Positions 1-12,300 of a DNA stretch of 64,000 nucleotides are shown piece by piece (within the stretch, counting starts at the first letter, position 1; each line of letters starts with the position of its first letter). Source of the stretch: Cadophora sp. MPI-SDFR-AT-0126 (lineage: Eukaryota; Ascomycota; Leotiomycetes; Helotiales; Ploettnerulaceae); contig JAGMVK010000014.1 of assembly GCA_020747065.1 (NCBI GenBank), positions 1,364,001 through 1,428,000 of the forward strand, given 5' to 3'. The position numbers and the translations under genes were made by a program. The notes beneath the pieces were generated by a model. That model was not told the origin of the DNA. It made no database searches and worked only from the letters and a program-made list of their open reading frames with translations.

Positions 1-1916
1 TGGGAGGATCAGGGATGAGGTATGGGAAGGTTGTTTTCCGGGTTCAATAGATGTTGCATTTTTAGCTGTGAATGTGAGGGTGCGGTGTACAGCTGAGATG
101 CGGGGTGTCTGGACTGGAAGTTTGGAGCGAAGGGTGCGGATGGTGTTGGGTTTGAGGGGAGGCATGGCTAAGTTGTCCTGCGATGTGCTTCTGGTGGGGT
201 AAGAATCCCTTTTCAGTTGCAAAAAGGGCAGAGAAAAAGAGTAATATTGAAGTGTTGAAATTTGGAGCAAAATAGAGGTCCTTGAAGAAGAGAATATGGG
301 GGTTGATTGAAAGAACGGGAGACACCGCTATTAAAGCAGAGCATGCATCGAAGACACGTAAGACTAGGATCGTTGCCCGAAACGACCAGCGGGTGTGGTA
401 TGCAGTGTTATCAAGGATGATACCCACTAGAAGACTCACGTACAGTACATCCTGGACAGGATTCAATTTGTACAAATCGTCTTTCGCTGGCCATCCGATT
501 CCTGCCTGGTGTTCTGGAGCAAACAAGCCCTTTGTCTTCGTTTTCCTCTCTCAGTGCAATCCACAGAATCTCCCTACGCTCTTGTCCATTGTGTATCTCC
601 TCGATTTTCCCCAACTTCACACTTTCCCATCGGCCCTCGTTCTGTTCGTACCGCCCTCCATGCCGCTCGTCCATCCCAAACTCTTTCCAACCAATTGAAT
701 GGCTCGTATCAACCCATCGTCGCTTTCTCCGTCTCTAACAGGTAAATCTGCTCATCAAGGTCACCGCCGTTCGGCGAGTCTCAAGGCTTCGAGCCAATAG
801 CGGAAGGGGTTGGCGGGGTCATCGGATCAGCGATAGGGGATCGATAGTGGGGTGAGACGCTGCGATGTGCGGTGCGGTGCTGGACGGTCTTGTTATCTTG
901 GCTGGGCCAATGCCCGTATACCGCTGGCCATGGGGGAGTCCAACAGATCAAATCAAACTCAAATGAGTCTCTCGATACGAAGTGAAACAATGACTGGAAA
1001 CTCCGAGTCTGGGGAAGTAATAGAGGAAAGACTGAAGAGCAGAGAACGGAAGGGCAAGCAAACATGAAAACTGCAAATATTCGTCAAGAACAGGCGAAAT
1101 TGACAATCCTCACCAAACACAGCTCCATCCGTAACATCTGACTGAGTGAGCACTTGCTTGTCCTTCCGTCTTTCGTTATGCCGTCGCTGGCCTCCCATCG
1201 CATCCATCTTCCGTCATCGGAACGCAATCCCAGCTGCCACTCCCGTCCACTTCGCCCTCCGTACCTCTCTGTCCAAAGCAACCAACAATTCCGCGTTGAG
1301 GACAGGACAAACCCACTCGAGTCTCTCCTATTGGATCCCGCACAATCGCATGTGTCATGGCACACACTCTGCGCTCGATGTCCTCACTGAAGACATCTTG
1401 AAAAACGAGGAAAAAGAGGAGGAGAAAATCGACAAACAGGAGGTGAATTGGTGCTGTGTAGTTGAAGATATATTATGAAGAGAAGAGGAAGAGGGGAGGA
1501 AGAAGAGAGAGAGGTTGATGTGCTGAAGTAGCTGTCTGGAGAGGGGGATGCTGATTCGTTGGTGGGATGTTTTAGCGTGACAGGGGCGATTGCGTGCGAA
1601 TTGCTGTTTTCTCGTGACTTGGAGATGAGAAGACCTTGCTGAGTCAGCGCTCAAGACTGCTAGGAGAGACGTTGGACGTGTGTTTGATGAGCCCCTATTC
1701 TTGCTCTGATGCATGACATAAAGTGACGGAATATGACGTTGATTTGATACATATTAAAGATACTGTAGTAATGCCGTGGCCCAGGACTTCACTTCTTGAT
1801 CATACAAACTCTTTGGCCTAGCTAACCTGGTCTGATGCTCTTCCACAGCACCGCCCCAAGCACCTCCCCAATCCATAGTCAGCTTCTCCATAGGCCAAAA
1901 TCCAGCATCAAGCCTC
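1..1916. other. No gene supported (left-edge intergenic)
   Basis: Several overlapping open frames of 60-140 codons occur on both strands, but none shows a domain, a coding-like residue pattern or convincing splice partners. The stretch is partly purine/pyrimidine biased (for example 1400-1510 is GA-rich). It may hold the 3' region of the stalk-only dynamin gene and leader or promoter sequence of a gene beyond the left edge. Confidence 0.5.
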
Positions 1917-3506
1917 TCATCCCTGGGTCTCTCCTCTCGATTCACTGTCTCCAACTATCGTCCTAACCTGGTCATCACTCAAGGCACCAACCCACTCATC
2001 GCAGAACACATCCATGACCTCTCTAATATACCTCTTGTTCAGAGCCGTCTTGCAAACTGCATCCGCATAGTGCTGGACCGAGATATCGTAGTACGCCTTC
2101 AATATATCGTGGATTTCGTAGACGATTTGACGATTGTCTGAAAGTGCTTCTTGTAGTCCCGAGAAGTTTTGCTTGGCCAAGATCGCAAGCGAGGAAGATG
2201 GGACCTTCGATGGTACTGATGGCGCAGAAGGTTGTGGTCTAGTTGTCTCGTCAACGAATGGTTTCGAGTTCCCTGTCACAGATTTTTGCCCAAGAGACAT
2301 ATATGCAAATGGGCTGATGGGTACTGAAGGTTCTCCAAATTTCGGAGCCGGGATGTCGTTTATCATCAAAGTGTGACCAGTAGGATAGAGAGGGGTTTGT
2401 TTGACGGCATTCGTCCGAGGCTTCGTGGGAGTGGCTGCAACTGGGTGAGGACTTTGGTTCACAGGAACTGCGTTTAGCGGAGTGGTATTTTCACAGGCTT
2501 CCGAGGAGGAGAAAATTGATTTCCCTTCAGGACCCTTCTTCAAGTCTCCGAACGATGACGGGCCAGAGATACCGTAACCAAAAAGTTTCTCGGTAGCTTT
2601 GGTGGCCGTAATATTGTCTGCAGATGTAGGCTCCAGATTCCCATTCCCCGTGGCGTTCGGGGTCGATGTGCCTGCTGCAGGTGGTCCGCTTGACGGGCCA
2701 TTTGTTGACATTGAAACTTCTGCTACACTGGAAAGAGGCCCAATCTCAACCCTGGCCAACGCTTGAATGAGACGCATCGTGCGAGCCTGCTGCATCTCCT
2801 TGATGAATTGTTCCTCTCCCGCAAGTTCATGCACGCCATCCAGTTCATTCTGCCTCAAATCCGTACAGAAGTCTCGGAAATCCGCTACCTTCTGGGCAAG
2901 GGTGTCCAGAAGATGACTATGTAAAGTCTTCACAACTTGTGGATTGTGACAAGCCATGTCCAAGCACTGCCGTATAGAAGCCATGAACAAGTCCTTGATC
3001 CTGTCTGTGAAGCTCTGTGTGACTGTCACCCAAGCCGTTGTTTGTTCATCGAATAGTTGATCGATCAGTGTGGGCGGGATCAACCCTGGAACTGTACTCC
3101 ACTTCATGCCTTGGTAGCGATGGTTGATCCAGGTGTAGATGTTTCTGGTTTTCTCGTAATCAAGACTTCCGGCTGCCTCGTGGGCTGCATCATCGATCTC
3201 CATCGTTGGCGTCTGGAAAGGTCGTGATGCTCCCTCCTTTTTCAACAGCAATCTGAAATCATGTCTCTTCAAGGCGGCCAAGCCTTGCAACATCGACGTT
3301 GGGAATGACCCAAATTTTGAGGCTCCATTCAAGCACATGTCCTTGGGACCTTGGTAGGCACGAACGATGCCCTTGAGGAACGCTCGCTGCTCGGTCAAGG
3401 TAGGTCGGTCGGGGCCTAGACTTTCCAGGGTTTCCCGCTTCTTATCCAGTACCTTGCTGGGAGACGAGGAAATATCGACGAATTCATTCTCCAAAGACTG
3501 GGTCAT
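1917..3506 (-). CDS. Dynamin stalk/GED paralogue lacking the GTPase domain
   Basis: Predicted 529-residue, intron-free protein. Residues 1-255 align by eye with the dynamin stalk (middle) region of the neighbouring full-length dynamin, sharing for example LGPDR, YxWIN and AGEEQF blocks. Residues about 257-440 form a low-complexity Pro/Ser/Thr/Asn linker. Residues about 450-520 match the GTPase effector domain, with QIVYEIHDILKAYY nearly identical in both genes. No P-loop, DTPG or TKxD motif exists in this frame or just upstream. The protein starts where the neighbour's sequence downstream of its G domain begins. The ATG at 3506 sits in a good context (TCATCATGACC); an in-frame ATG at 3587 is an alternative. 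It most likely arose by partial tandem duplication. It could regulate or co-assemble with the full dynamin, or be decaying, although the long intact frame argues against decay. Confidence 0.8.
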   Translation of the reverse strand: MTQSLENEFVDISSSPSKVLDKKRETLESLGPDRPTLTEQRAFLKGIVRAYQGPKDMCLNGASKFGSFPTSMLQGLAALKRHDFRLLLKKEGASRPFQTPTMEIDDAAHEAAGSLDYEKTRNIYTWINHRYQGMKWSTVPGLIPPTLIDQLFDEQTTAWVTVTQSFTDRIKDLFMASIRQCLDMACHNPQVVKTLHSHLLDTLAQKVADFRDFCTDLRQNELDGVHELAGEEQFIKEMQQARTMRLIQALARVEIGPLSSVAEVSMSTNGPSSGPPAAGTSTPNATGNGNLEPTSADNITATKATEKLFGYGISGPSSFGDLKKGPEGKSIFSSSEACENTTPLNAVPVNQSPHPVAATPTKPRTNAVKQTPLYPTGHTLMINDIPAPKFGEPSVPISPFAYMSLGQKSVTGNSKPFVDETTRPQPSAPSVPSKVPSSSLAILAKQNFSGLQEALSDNRQIVYEIHDILKAYYDISVQHYADAVCKTALNKRYIREVMDVFCDEWVGALSDDQVRTIVGDSESRGETQG

Positions 3507-4458
3507 GATGAATGGGGTAGGCAGGGAGTTACACTTGGTGTCAATGATTGGGTGGTGATGTATGAGGTTGTGCGGGGAGTTACGCATGGGATTGAAGACG
3601 GAATGACGGTTCGTTACAGAAAGGGAGGGCGGCGACTGCAAGGTTCGGCAGAAGGTCCAGGCTTTGGCTTGATGGTGGGTGAACCCGAACACCCTACCCC
3701 AGACCAACCGCGGCAAGTGCTTGTGATAAAATCATCCTCAATACCTTTAAGAATAAGGCGTCATGTTTTCAGTGGAAACAATTTCATGCTAGAAGGATTT
3801 GGGGCTAACAAGAACGGAGATGTGAAGCTCAGCTAAGCTATTTCAGAGCCGATAGGCTATATGCACCTGAGGCTCGTCAGGCGGCCTTCCCCCTAGAACC
3901 AAGACATCAAATATAGAGAACATGGAGAAAGAGGGAAGAGAAGGAGACGCAATAGCTCGCAGTCTTAGTGATCGAAAAGATCAATACTAATTGTTGAGAA
4001 ACTAAGCACGCCCATACGAAAGTATGCGGCATCAAAAATAGGTAGCGGCATACAAATTGAGTTGCGGCATACAAATTCTGCGGCATACAAAAGTTTGCGG
4101 CATACAGACTTGCGGCATACAAACTTGCGGCACATAAATTCACTATGATTGTTTCGTATAAATTGCATAATAAAGAGCTATCAGTGTTTGTTTACGAAGT
4201 CTAGAATGTACAGATGACTTGTGACTTCCAGAAAGTCATATGCGGCATACAAACCTGCGGCATGCAAATTCCGCGGCATACAAATCCTCCCACCAGTTCC
4301 AACAGCTCCTCTTCCTCCAATATTCTCTTCGACTTCACCTTTTCCTTGCCCTCGATATATATTCCGTTCAATCCGTGAAGTCTTACATTTTCAATATACT
4401 CATACAGTTGTGCACTCAGACTGCCTAACTATGCATAGTACTTGATGGAAACCCCCAG
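3507..4458. promoter_or_regulatory. Intergenic region upstream of the stalk-only dynamin paralogue
   Basis: This stretch lies between the start of the truncated dynamin paralogue and the 3' end of the full dynamin gene. It must hold the promoter of the former and the terminator of the latter. It contains the irregular GCGGCATACAAA array described separately. No other gene is seen in it. Confidence 0.55.
4025..4289. repeat. Irregular array of about 10 GCGGCATACAAA elements
   Basis: Ten close copies of tGCGGCATACAAAtt start near 4025, 4044, 4063, 4079, 4096, 4111, 4126, 4241, 4256 and 4272. Spacing within the first block is 15-19 bp, then there is a gap of about 100 bp, then three more copies 15-16 bp apart. 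Some copies vary (GCGGCATCAAAAA, GCGGCACATAAA, GCGGCATGCAAA). The spacing is not constant, so this is a cluster of a recurring element and not a clean microsatellite. All copies run in the same orientation. The array lies 0.5-0.8 kb upstream of the ATG at 3506. Confidence 0.85.
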
Positions 4459-7391
4459 TCAAACCAACGCAGGCTCGTTCAAAATCATCTCACTCTCCTT
4501 GATAGCTCTTTCCAGCCTCTCAATATCCTCTCCCAATTCTCTCCTCGTCTTCCTATCAGCCACGCTCTCCGCACAGATCTTCTTGACCTCTTCATCGCTC
4601 AAGCTGTCCACCCACTCCGTCGAGAAAACGTCCATTACCTCTCTGATGAACTTCGGCGTCAAGCCGTTCTTACACACTGCGTCCGTGTAATGCTGGAGCG
4701 AGGTGCCGTAGTAGGCCTTGAGAATATCGTGTATCTCGTAGACGATCTGTCGTTCATCAGTTAAGACATCTTTAAGTCTGTCCTTATTCAGTTGGGCGAA
4801 TGTTATTAGGGATTGGAAGGATTGTTCCGGTTCGGTCTTGGTGGCAGACTCGGCGGTTTTGTTTCCAGAATTGTTGGCCTTCGCGGGAGATGGGTCAGCA
4901 CTCCCAAAAATGTAGGCTGGGGTTTCCGACCCAGAAGAGGGAGCTTTGCCGAAACTGAATGGAGTCGAAGTCGGGGCGGGTGCCGCGTCTAGGTTGGTGA
5001 AGGGCGAGGCTCTTGCTGGTGTTGCAGTTGATGTTCTTGTTTTGACGCCAGTTGCAGGAAGTGAACTCAGAAAGGACATATTGCCGAGCCTGGTAAGAGC
5101 ACTGATCAATCGTAATGTGCGAGCTTCCCGGATTTCTCTCACGAACTGCTCCTCGCCGGCAACGAGTTGAAGACCTTCCTGTTCATTGCGAACCAGGTCG
5201 TAGCAATGTATCTCAAATTTGACAATCTTCTCCCGCACAGCCTTGCACATCACGTCTTTCAATGCAGTGACCACAAGCTGGTTCTTACAGGCGCCGTCGA
5301 GACTGTACTCCATAGCCGCGAAGAATGCAAATTTCACTAATTTAAGGAATCGTACGGTGATTTTCCTCCACTGTCCTGTCTGCTCCTCGAAGAGACGCTC
5401 CACGAGCATTGCCGGAACGAGGCCTGGGATCAAAGACGACTTTGTGGCTTGGTAATGGAAGTTGATCCAGCTGTAGATACTCTTCGTTTGTGCATAATCG
5501 GTACTTTCAGCCATGCTGTCGGAAACGAAGTCGTATTCCATAGTCGCCGTTTTAAAGGCCCAGTTGGCCCCGTGGAGCTTCAAGTAGTCTCGGAGGCTGG
5601 ATTTCTTGAGGATATTGAGGTTTTTCAGTAATTGTGACCCATCCGGCTCGTCAGTAGACACTTTCAAGCTGTCCCGCAAACAAGCATTCTTGTACTCTTG
5701 GTAATTTGCCACGACTGATTTCAGATATTCTCTCTGCTTCTCCACCGTGCTTCGGTCCGGGCCAAGTTGCAGGAGCGAATCTCGTTTCTGGCTCAGTACG
5801 TTCTGCGTTTGTCTATTGAAGGCTGGGAACTCAGCTCGAATATGGGCGCAGAAGACATTGCTGAGTCCGGTCCTCAAGGCTGCGATTCCCAAACGCTTCG
5901 GGTCAAGGCCCGAAACAGTAGGGGACCACTCTGGTGATGCAAACAGCTTCTGTTCCTTCTCCCTAGCGGCCGCGAGCGAGACCTTCGCCTTTGCTTCTGT
6001 GCTGGACCGGTTCTTGACCATGTACCAGCCATGGTTCAAGTTGCGTTCTAGGTTTTTGGCACGGCGAAGGGTCTTCATTGGTCAGCTTGCGGCACGATTC
6101 TCGGGGAATCAAATAAGAAAAGACATACTGCTTCAAATGCATCCGTCTCGGTTGTGACTGTAAGGTCACACTTCGTCATTACGCCAAGTGTTCTGCTTCC
6201 GTTGACATCCACATCATCAGCAAACTTGAAGATTTTCTGGCCAACCGTTGATTGAGAGGCCTCCATGACAGCTCTGGTGTTTGTTAGTGGCATACGTCAG
6301 TCAGGGACAATTTTTTCATACACGATTACAGTCCGGTTCTCTTCGATCAAAGATACAACCAGCCTCTCAATATCAGCAACGGATGTTGCATCTTGCTCAG
6401 AGTTTGCAGCTGCATGACATCAGCGAGTCGAGGACATGCTTGCGGGAAATGGGAGTAACTTACAGTGATACAGCCCAGGTGTATCAACAAAGCTCAAACT
6501 CTTGAAATCAGGTCCTCTCATTTCGATTTGCAATACATGACTTGAGATTTGTCGTGCTGGTGTTTCGACAGATCTAATATTGGCAGCTTGATCTCGTGCG
6601 AAAAGGGGGGCTGGAACCCCAAACAAGTCCGATGCCTGCAGATATCAGTAAGTACGATTAGAACATATGATACCAGGTTTCTGACCTCTCGCAAGATCTC
6701 TTCAAATTGAATTTGCGTCATTGGCTCGTTGTAGACCTGTCCCAGGTTGAACCTCTGCATTCTCTCCATGTCAAGAGCGGACAAAGAAGATCCTTTCGGG
6801 TCCAATATGATGCTTGGTTTGATCTGGAACTTCTTCTCATCTTCAATGAGAGTGATCTCGATGGGAAACCTTGTTCCGATTCCAGTAGTGATAGGGACTG
6901 GAAGGCCGGTTAAGTTCTCCAGCAGACTTGACTTTCCACAAGATTGAGCTCCGGCGATGACAAGCTGTGGACTGTCAGTGCGATGAATAGGGTTCTGAGT
7001 TGAATGCATTTGTTACCCGTGGGAGCTCAATGTCTTTCCCTACTCCCAGTTTCTTGTACATGTCGATGATCCTCATGTACTTCAACGTTTCTTTATTGTA
7101 GAAGACAGTTCCATCAACAGGAATTGGGGTTCCTTGGGCAGACGACTCTGGGGTCTTTCCTGGGGATCCATTAGTTGTGAGTTTGCCTGAAACAACCCCA
7201 TTCGTAGACGATGTAGCGGGTGCATTGTTATGATTCCTTGGGGGGCTCTTTGATGAACCATGCACTGACGCTGCCGCTTGAGAAGGAGCAAAAGGATTCT
7301 GATGATGAAGTGGCAATGACTCTTCCGTGGGCGGAACAGAAGCTTGATTCTTCTTTGATGGTGGAAGGGGTGGCCCAAAGACGAATGCCAT
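4459..7391 (-). CDS. Dynamin-like GTPase
   Basis: Six-exon model: 7391-7017, 6964-6686, 6635-6464, 6409-6322, 6273-6129 and 6072-4459; 890 residues. All introns are 48-56 nt and phases agree. The last acceptor is AAG at 6073, chosen because it restores the frame. Residues 1-120 are a Pro/Ser-rich disordered leader. The G domain follows, with P-loop GAQSCGKSS (about 130-138), the switch-I ITTGIGTRFP, DTPGL (about 269) and TKCD (about 338). The stalk covers roughly 370-640, then comes a low-complexity linker with a few FG pairs, then the GED at about 785-880. Dynamin-family proteins use GTP hydrolysis to remodel membranes. This one resembles the expanded fungal dynamin-like/Mx-type group more than Vps1 or Dnm1, as judged by the leader and linker. 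The ATG at 7391 (MAFVFG) was chosen because no ATG lies further upstream in frame. Confidence 0.85.
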
Positions 7392-8376
7392 TTTCGTAGG
7401 TTGTGCTGTCGGAGGGGGGGTAAAGACGATATTGATGGTGTCGCGTTTCTTCACTGAGCTTAGCTACTACGAAGAAAAGCGATGAGTACTTGAAGATAAG
7501 GACGAGGACGTCGAGGGGGCCAGAGAATTATAAATACTTGAACATTCCCCCGTCCGTCACTGTGTAGACATAGGGTCCTGATTCCAAGCGCAGACGCTGC
7601 ACCCACTGGCCTGACTGGGGTCAACCAAATGGCCGGGACGAAAAAGCACGAATGAAAAGCATTGTATTGTTTAAGTTTTGCGGCGATGCAAACACTTGAG
7701 GCATTTCAGCTTGACTTGTCTTCATTCGGTTGAGAACATGCAAGTACAAGGTACATTTGTCGCTTGACAACTCCAGATGGGAAAGCTCCCCGTCATCTGA
7801 GGCAGACTTGGAGATGTTGGTGTTTGAGAAACAGTTATACCAAGGGCTGAACTACCCCTGCATATGCTGAAGGCGCCACTCGTTGCGCAATTTGATAGCG
7901 TCGATCGTCCAAGTAAACACATTGACCGGTGTAGAGTCCCAGTAAGAAGTTCGGATGATGGATATGGCAATGATGACAGCGGATGAACTCGAGAGGGTTT
8001 GAGATGTGGTGGTCCCGCTAGCCTCGGAATAGCCGGGGCTACGAAATTGGGCAGGGGCAGGCAAGAACGGTCAGTAGCTGTAAAGAGGATGGAGAAGGGC
8101 GACCTAAAAAGGAAATTTAAAAAAATAAGAATGCAAGTTATCGACGATTTAAATGGGCAACTCCCGTTCTCAATTTCATCAATAGTAAAAACTGGCGCAT
8201 TCGTTATACACTCTATTCCCTCGCTTCGAAGCCCAACCACCAAAAAAAAAATTATCGGCGCTTCGCGGGCTAGACAAGTTCTGAATAAACACCAAAAGAA
8301 TAATGAAACGGACCCCATCAGGTCAAGGAAACAATTCGCAAGGGGTCAAAAGTGCAAAAAGAGAGCGATCATGAAA
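7392..8376. other. Intergenic; dynamin promoter and an interrupted minus-strand frame
   Basis: This holds the upstream region of the dynamin gene and no well-supported gene. On the minus strand one frame is open from about 8064 to 7621 except for a single TAG at 7852-7854. The lower segment (7851-7621) has an ordinary protein-like composition, with stretches such as TLYLHVLNRM. No ATG, domain or splice partner supports a gene, so it is left uncalled. Confidence 0.4.
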
Positions 8377-8448
8377 TGAGCCATGCAGGGGTCGAACCTA
8401 CAATCTCTTGATTCGAAGTCAAGCGCCTTGCCATTGGGCCAATGGCCC
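8377..8448 (-). tRNA. tRNA-Arg (anticodon TCG)
   Basis: The reverse complement folds into a full cloverleaf. The acceptor stem GGGCCAT pairs with ATGGCTC (one G-U), followed by discriminator A at 8377. The anticodon arm is CTTGA-CTTCGAA-TCAAG, and the loop centre TCG reads the arginine codon CGA. The T arm is GTAGG-TTCGACC-CCTGC. There is no intron. The internal B box GGTTCGACCCC is intact, and a T5 run at 8355-8359 fits a Pol III terminator. Confidence 0.93.
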
Positions 8449-9309
8449 CTTTATCCATGATTGGATGACTTTCGAGTGCTTATTTGAACATAGATCAGCT
8501 GTTGAATATTGCGCGAAAATTTGTGCGTGTGGAGTCTTTGCCGTTGGGATTAAGCGACTGGGCTTGAATCTGGAAACTTGGGCTTGGACAGTGAACGAAT
8601 AAATGAACAATAACTTAATGTGCACAGTTAGACGTCTCTCAATTTTGATATCCAGCTATGGCTATTGTTGTTTTCCCTAATAGTTCTTTTTCTGTGGTAT
8701 GATTGAAGTCATGTCCAGCAGTCCGCAACGACCCTAGCACGACTCTAAGACTTAGTGTCAAACCAAGCAACATCATCATCGTCGACATCACTGAGCCCGA
8801 TCGCAAATTGAATCTATGTAATCTTTCAAAATAGTGTCCCAATCTTCTAAATCATTCGACCTCATATTCAAAATTATTTACATAACACCGATCTGCTCGT
8901 CCTGAACGTGGAGTCCCTCGGTAAGGCCAAGCCAAGAACAACAACGGCTTGCAGATACGGAGTCTAGCGATGCTGATCTTATGTCTTCAAGTTCTAGTCG
9001 AGTTATAGTACTCTTTGTTCTCAGGTGTCCCTGGTGTCGAATGGTATTCGCATTTAAGTAGGCTTGGGGAATGGAAGGTGGGATGGAGGACGTGAGTATA
9101 TTTAAGGGGTTTCGATCGACCTTGAAGAAAATAGTTCAAGCTATTCTTCTGTTGAAAGCAGAGGTCGACATTTTTATCATTTTGTGTTGCCGTTCGACTG
9201 CTCGAGGAATTTGTTTCCTGATTCAAGTTCTCTCTTCGTCAACCCATATTCAAGTATCCTCAAACCACAAACTGTACAGTACATCTCTCTATCACTTCTC
9301 CATCTCCAC
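8449..9309. other. Intergenic, no gene seen
   Basis: This lies between the 5' end of the tRNA and the stop codon of the HET gene. It is AT-rich and holds only short frames without recognisable content. It presumably contains the 3' UTR of the HET gene and the upstream region of the tRNA. Confidence 0.5.
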
Positions 9310-12300
9310 TCAACCTAAGCAAAACGCTCTCTTCTGAGGCTCCATCGTATCCCAACTCCCAACACTCAAATACCCAACCGCAAGTCTCTCCCACACCTCC
9401 TCATCCCCACTCACCCTCCCAACAAGCATAACCACAATGCACCCCCTCTTCTCAAACAACTTATCCTCGGCAAATTGTCCCCCCCTAACCGTCATCTGCA
9501 CATCCACTTCCGCTACTGCAATCACAGCTAGATCCTTAGGGTCGTAGGTCGAGGCGAGGGATTGAATGGTGGAGTTGTAGGAGAAGCGCAGGCCGGGGCG
9601 GAGCATACCGTTTGAGGGGCCGGTGGTGAGCCATTCTATCTCAGGGGGGAGGAGGGGTGGTTGTGAGGTGGAGTAGTTGTAGGTATGGGGAGGACGGGTG
9701 GGCGGGATTATAGGCGGAGTGGGGTGGTGAGCAGGTATGAATTCCGCGGTGAAGTGAAGGGTTGGGGAGTGTATGAAAGAGATATTTGGTGTGGGTGTTG
9801 AAGTGTCGTGTTCAGGTGGGGGTGAGATGGTCCTCGATATATCGTCGTGCCAAAGCACAGATGGCTCGCGATGGATTTCTAGAATCTCCTCGCCGAACTG
9901 TGCCTTGAAACTCGCAATTCGCGGTCGTATCCGCAGGAAGAGAGGTTTGTGCAGGTAGTCGTAAAATCCATAACTCACTTGTCCCTCCCAGCCGAGCCAG
10001 CTCCAAGAAGGAGGTCTGACTTCCTTCCCATTAGTTGAGACCCAAGACCGACGTTTCAACTGGCCTCTGGGAAGCCACAGCAATGCCCAATCCAACACAC
10101 CCATCGGCAACGCTGCGACGAATCTCCAGCTTAGCTTTCGGGACATGAAGGCTTGGATGCCGAGGAATGCGTTTTCGATGTCTGAGGGGTAGGAGAGGGT
10201 GCGTGATGTGTATTGGCAGACCATGGATGTGAAAGTTTCAAGGGTGGTGAGAGAGAACTTCTCTGTCTTGTCGAGGGAATGAAGTGGCTGTAGTGGATTT
10301 AATGGGGTGGCGTATCGCCGTCTATCATTCTCCGGGAAGATTTGTTCGTGGTCACTGGTACAGCCATGTCTACACTCAAAATGGACTTGTCTGTCCGTGA
10401 AATACAGACATCGGCGCGAGATGAGTCGTTCTTGGAAGGTCCATCCTCGAGTTTCGTAAACCTGGTCATGTGCTGTCTTTGTCAGGCCAGAGAGGTGGAA
10501 TGTGAAGGGCATGCCGTGCACGACGGAAAGTGTTTGTGGACGAGGCGTGGAGACGCCTGGGAGGGTAGACTCGCTGGATGTTCCGGTCAAAGCGACAATC
10601 GTGAGGCAGGATTGACCGTAGATATCCGCCATGCGGCTGATTTGGGTTCGTTTGTGAGATTCGTCGTCTTGGATTATGCAGAGGGCGTCGATCCAGAGAT
10701 ATCGAACGCCAAGACCCTTGACGACCGCTGCTACGTCACGGGTGAGGTTTGAGACTTTGTTGAGTGCTCCGGGAGCTTGGAGACGTTGAAAGTTGCTCTG
10801 ATTTGTCTTGAAAATCGGGTTGTTGCCCCAGACATAGCTGAGGGTCACATATTGCACACTCTTGACTTGAACCAGACACATCTGATCAACATCTATGAGA
10901 ATCATCTCTTCGTCATCTCTTGGGTCTCGTTTACATTCTTCGTGTGTTGTGGCGCATTTGCTGATCATTCTTTTCAAGAGGTCGAAGTCAACATGTCGTC
11001 GATCTTCAAGCGAAAGATTTCCCCTGATCTCCCCCCGGACTGTGCGAAGCGAGACGATAGGACCGAAATATTCTCTGCGATAGCTTTGCTTCAGGACGAG
11101 ACATGGCTTTGTGGTAAGGCAGTGTGCTGGATCGCGGACGAAGAGTGCTTGAATCTCTTGGCTGAGATCGAATCCACGTTGGCGGTCTTTCCCGTCAGAA
11201 GGACTGCTCGGTATGTCTCCCCGCTGTAGATGATCGAGGCCATCTTCACAAAGTGTTCCAAGAATTCGACAAAAATCGCACTCTTCCCTCGCTAGCAACT
11301 CATCAGTTGTCCCAAAGTCAATCTCAACATCTGCTAGTCCCCATTCAAAGAGATCTTTGAAATCAAGTGTTGAACAAAGTTCGCAAAGTTCTGGCTCCGC
11401 GGTGTTGCCCTCCAAGGTAACGTGAGTTGGGGGATACATTGTCGTAAGGCACTGGAAATCTGCACCAATCCTCGCATATGGACCAATGATCCATTCTGAT
11501 CTCTCATCATACGGAATTTCTTTCAGCGGGGAGACATCGACCTTACAACCTCCAAGATGTTCAAAAAGGAAACAGTCTCCTTGAAAGTAGCACGGGGTTG
11601 CATTTTCAAATCGATTCTGGATCCATGCTCTCTGTACGAGTTGTAGATTTGTTCCTTCTTGGGAAAATCCAAGGACACCAAGTCGAATATCCCATGGCAT
11701 TATATTTTCGAATTCTTCAGAATCACGAGGTCGAGACAGATCTCCTTTCCGAAGCTGCCAGTGCAAGTCTGGGACTTGTCTAGGATCTTGCGTACATATT
11801 GTTTTTGCGTCATATCTTACCGGAGCATTGAGACCGTCGAAACCGAGTGGTAAACCAGAGAAATGTAGACGTCTTCCGGTATCGTCCCAAACTCGATATC
11901 CCATCATCAGATACCTGGCTACCTCATCTGGTGGGAGCCATCCAATTCGATCTATAAAGATAGGACACTTTGGGAGATTATCTGGGTACCAATACTCTGG
12001 GCCTGACTCCATGTTCTGCCAGAGAGGGAAGAGGGACATGGAGTAGGCATAGTCGGAACTATGGTTTGCGCGGTTTTTGTCGAGCAGGAAGAGCATGATA
12101 CGTGCTGTAGTGTCGTCTACCATTTGCCTTCTCTCTTCAGGCGTGAGTTCCGATCGCGGCTCGCCGGTGGGAAGTCCGATTTCTGTCTTTGGTGGTTGCC
12201 ATTCCGTAGGATGAGGAGGAGTCGGCGGGACACGACGGGGTGGGATTGTGGAGGTTGAAGGGCTTGGTGATCGACTCCATGATTGATGACCAGGAGAAGG

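Noticed and set aside
3507..3716. Longer starts using TTG for the stalk-only dynamin (and GTG/TTG starts for the full dynamin, ATP-grasp and 24979-26676 genes)
   Set aside because: Nuclear fungal genes start with ATG; the first in-frame ATGs in good context were used.
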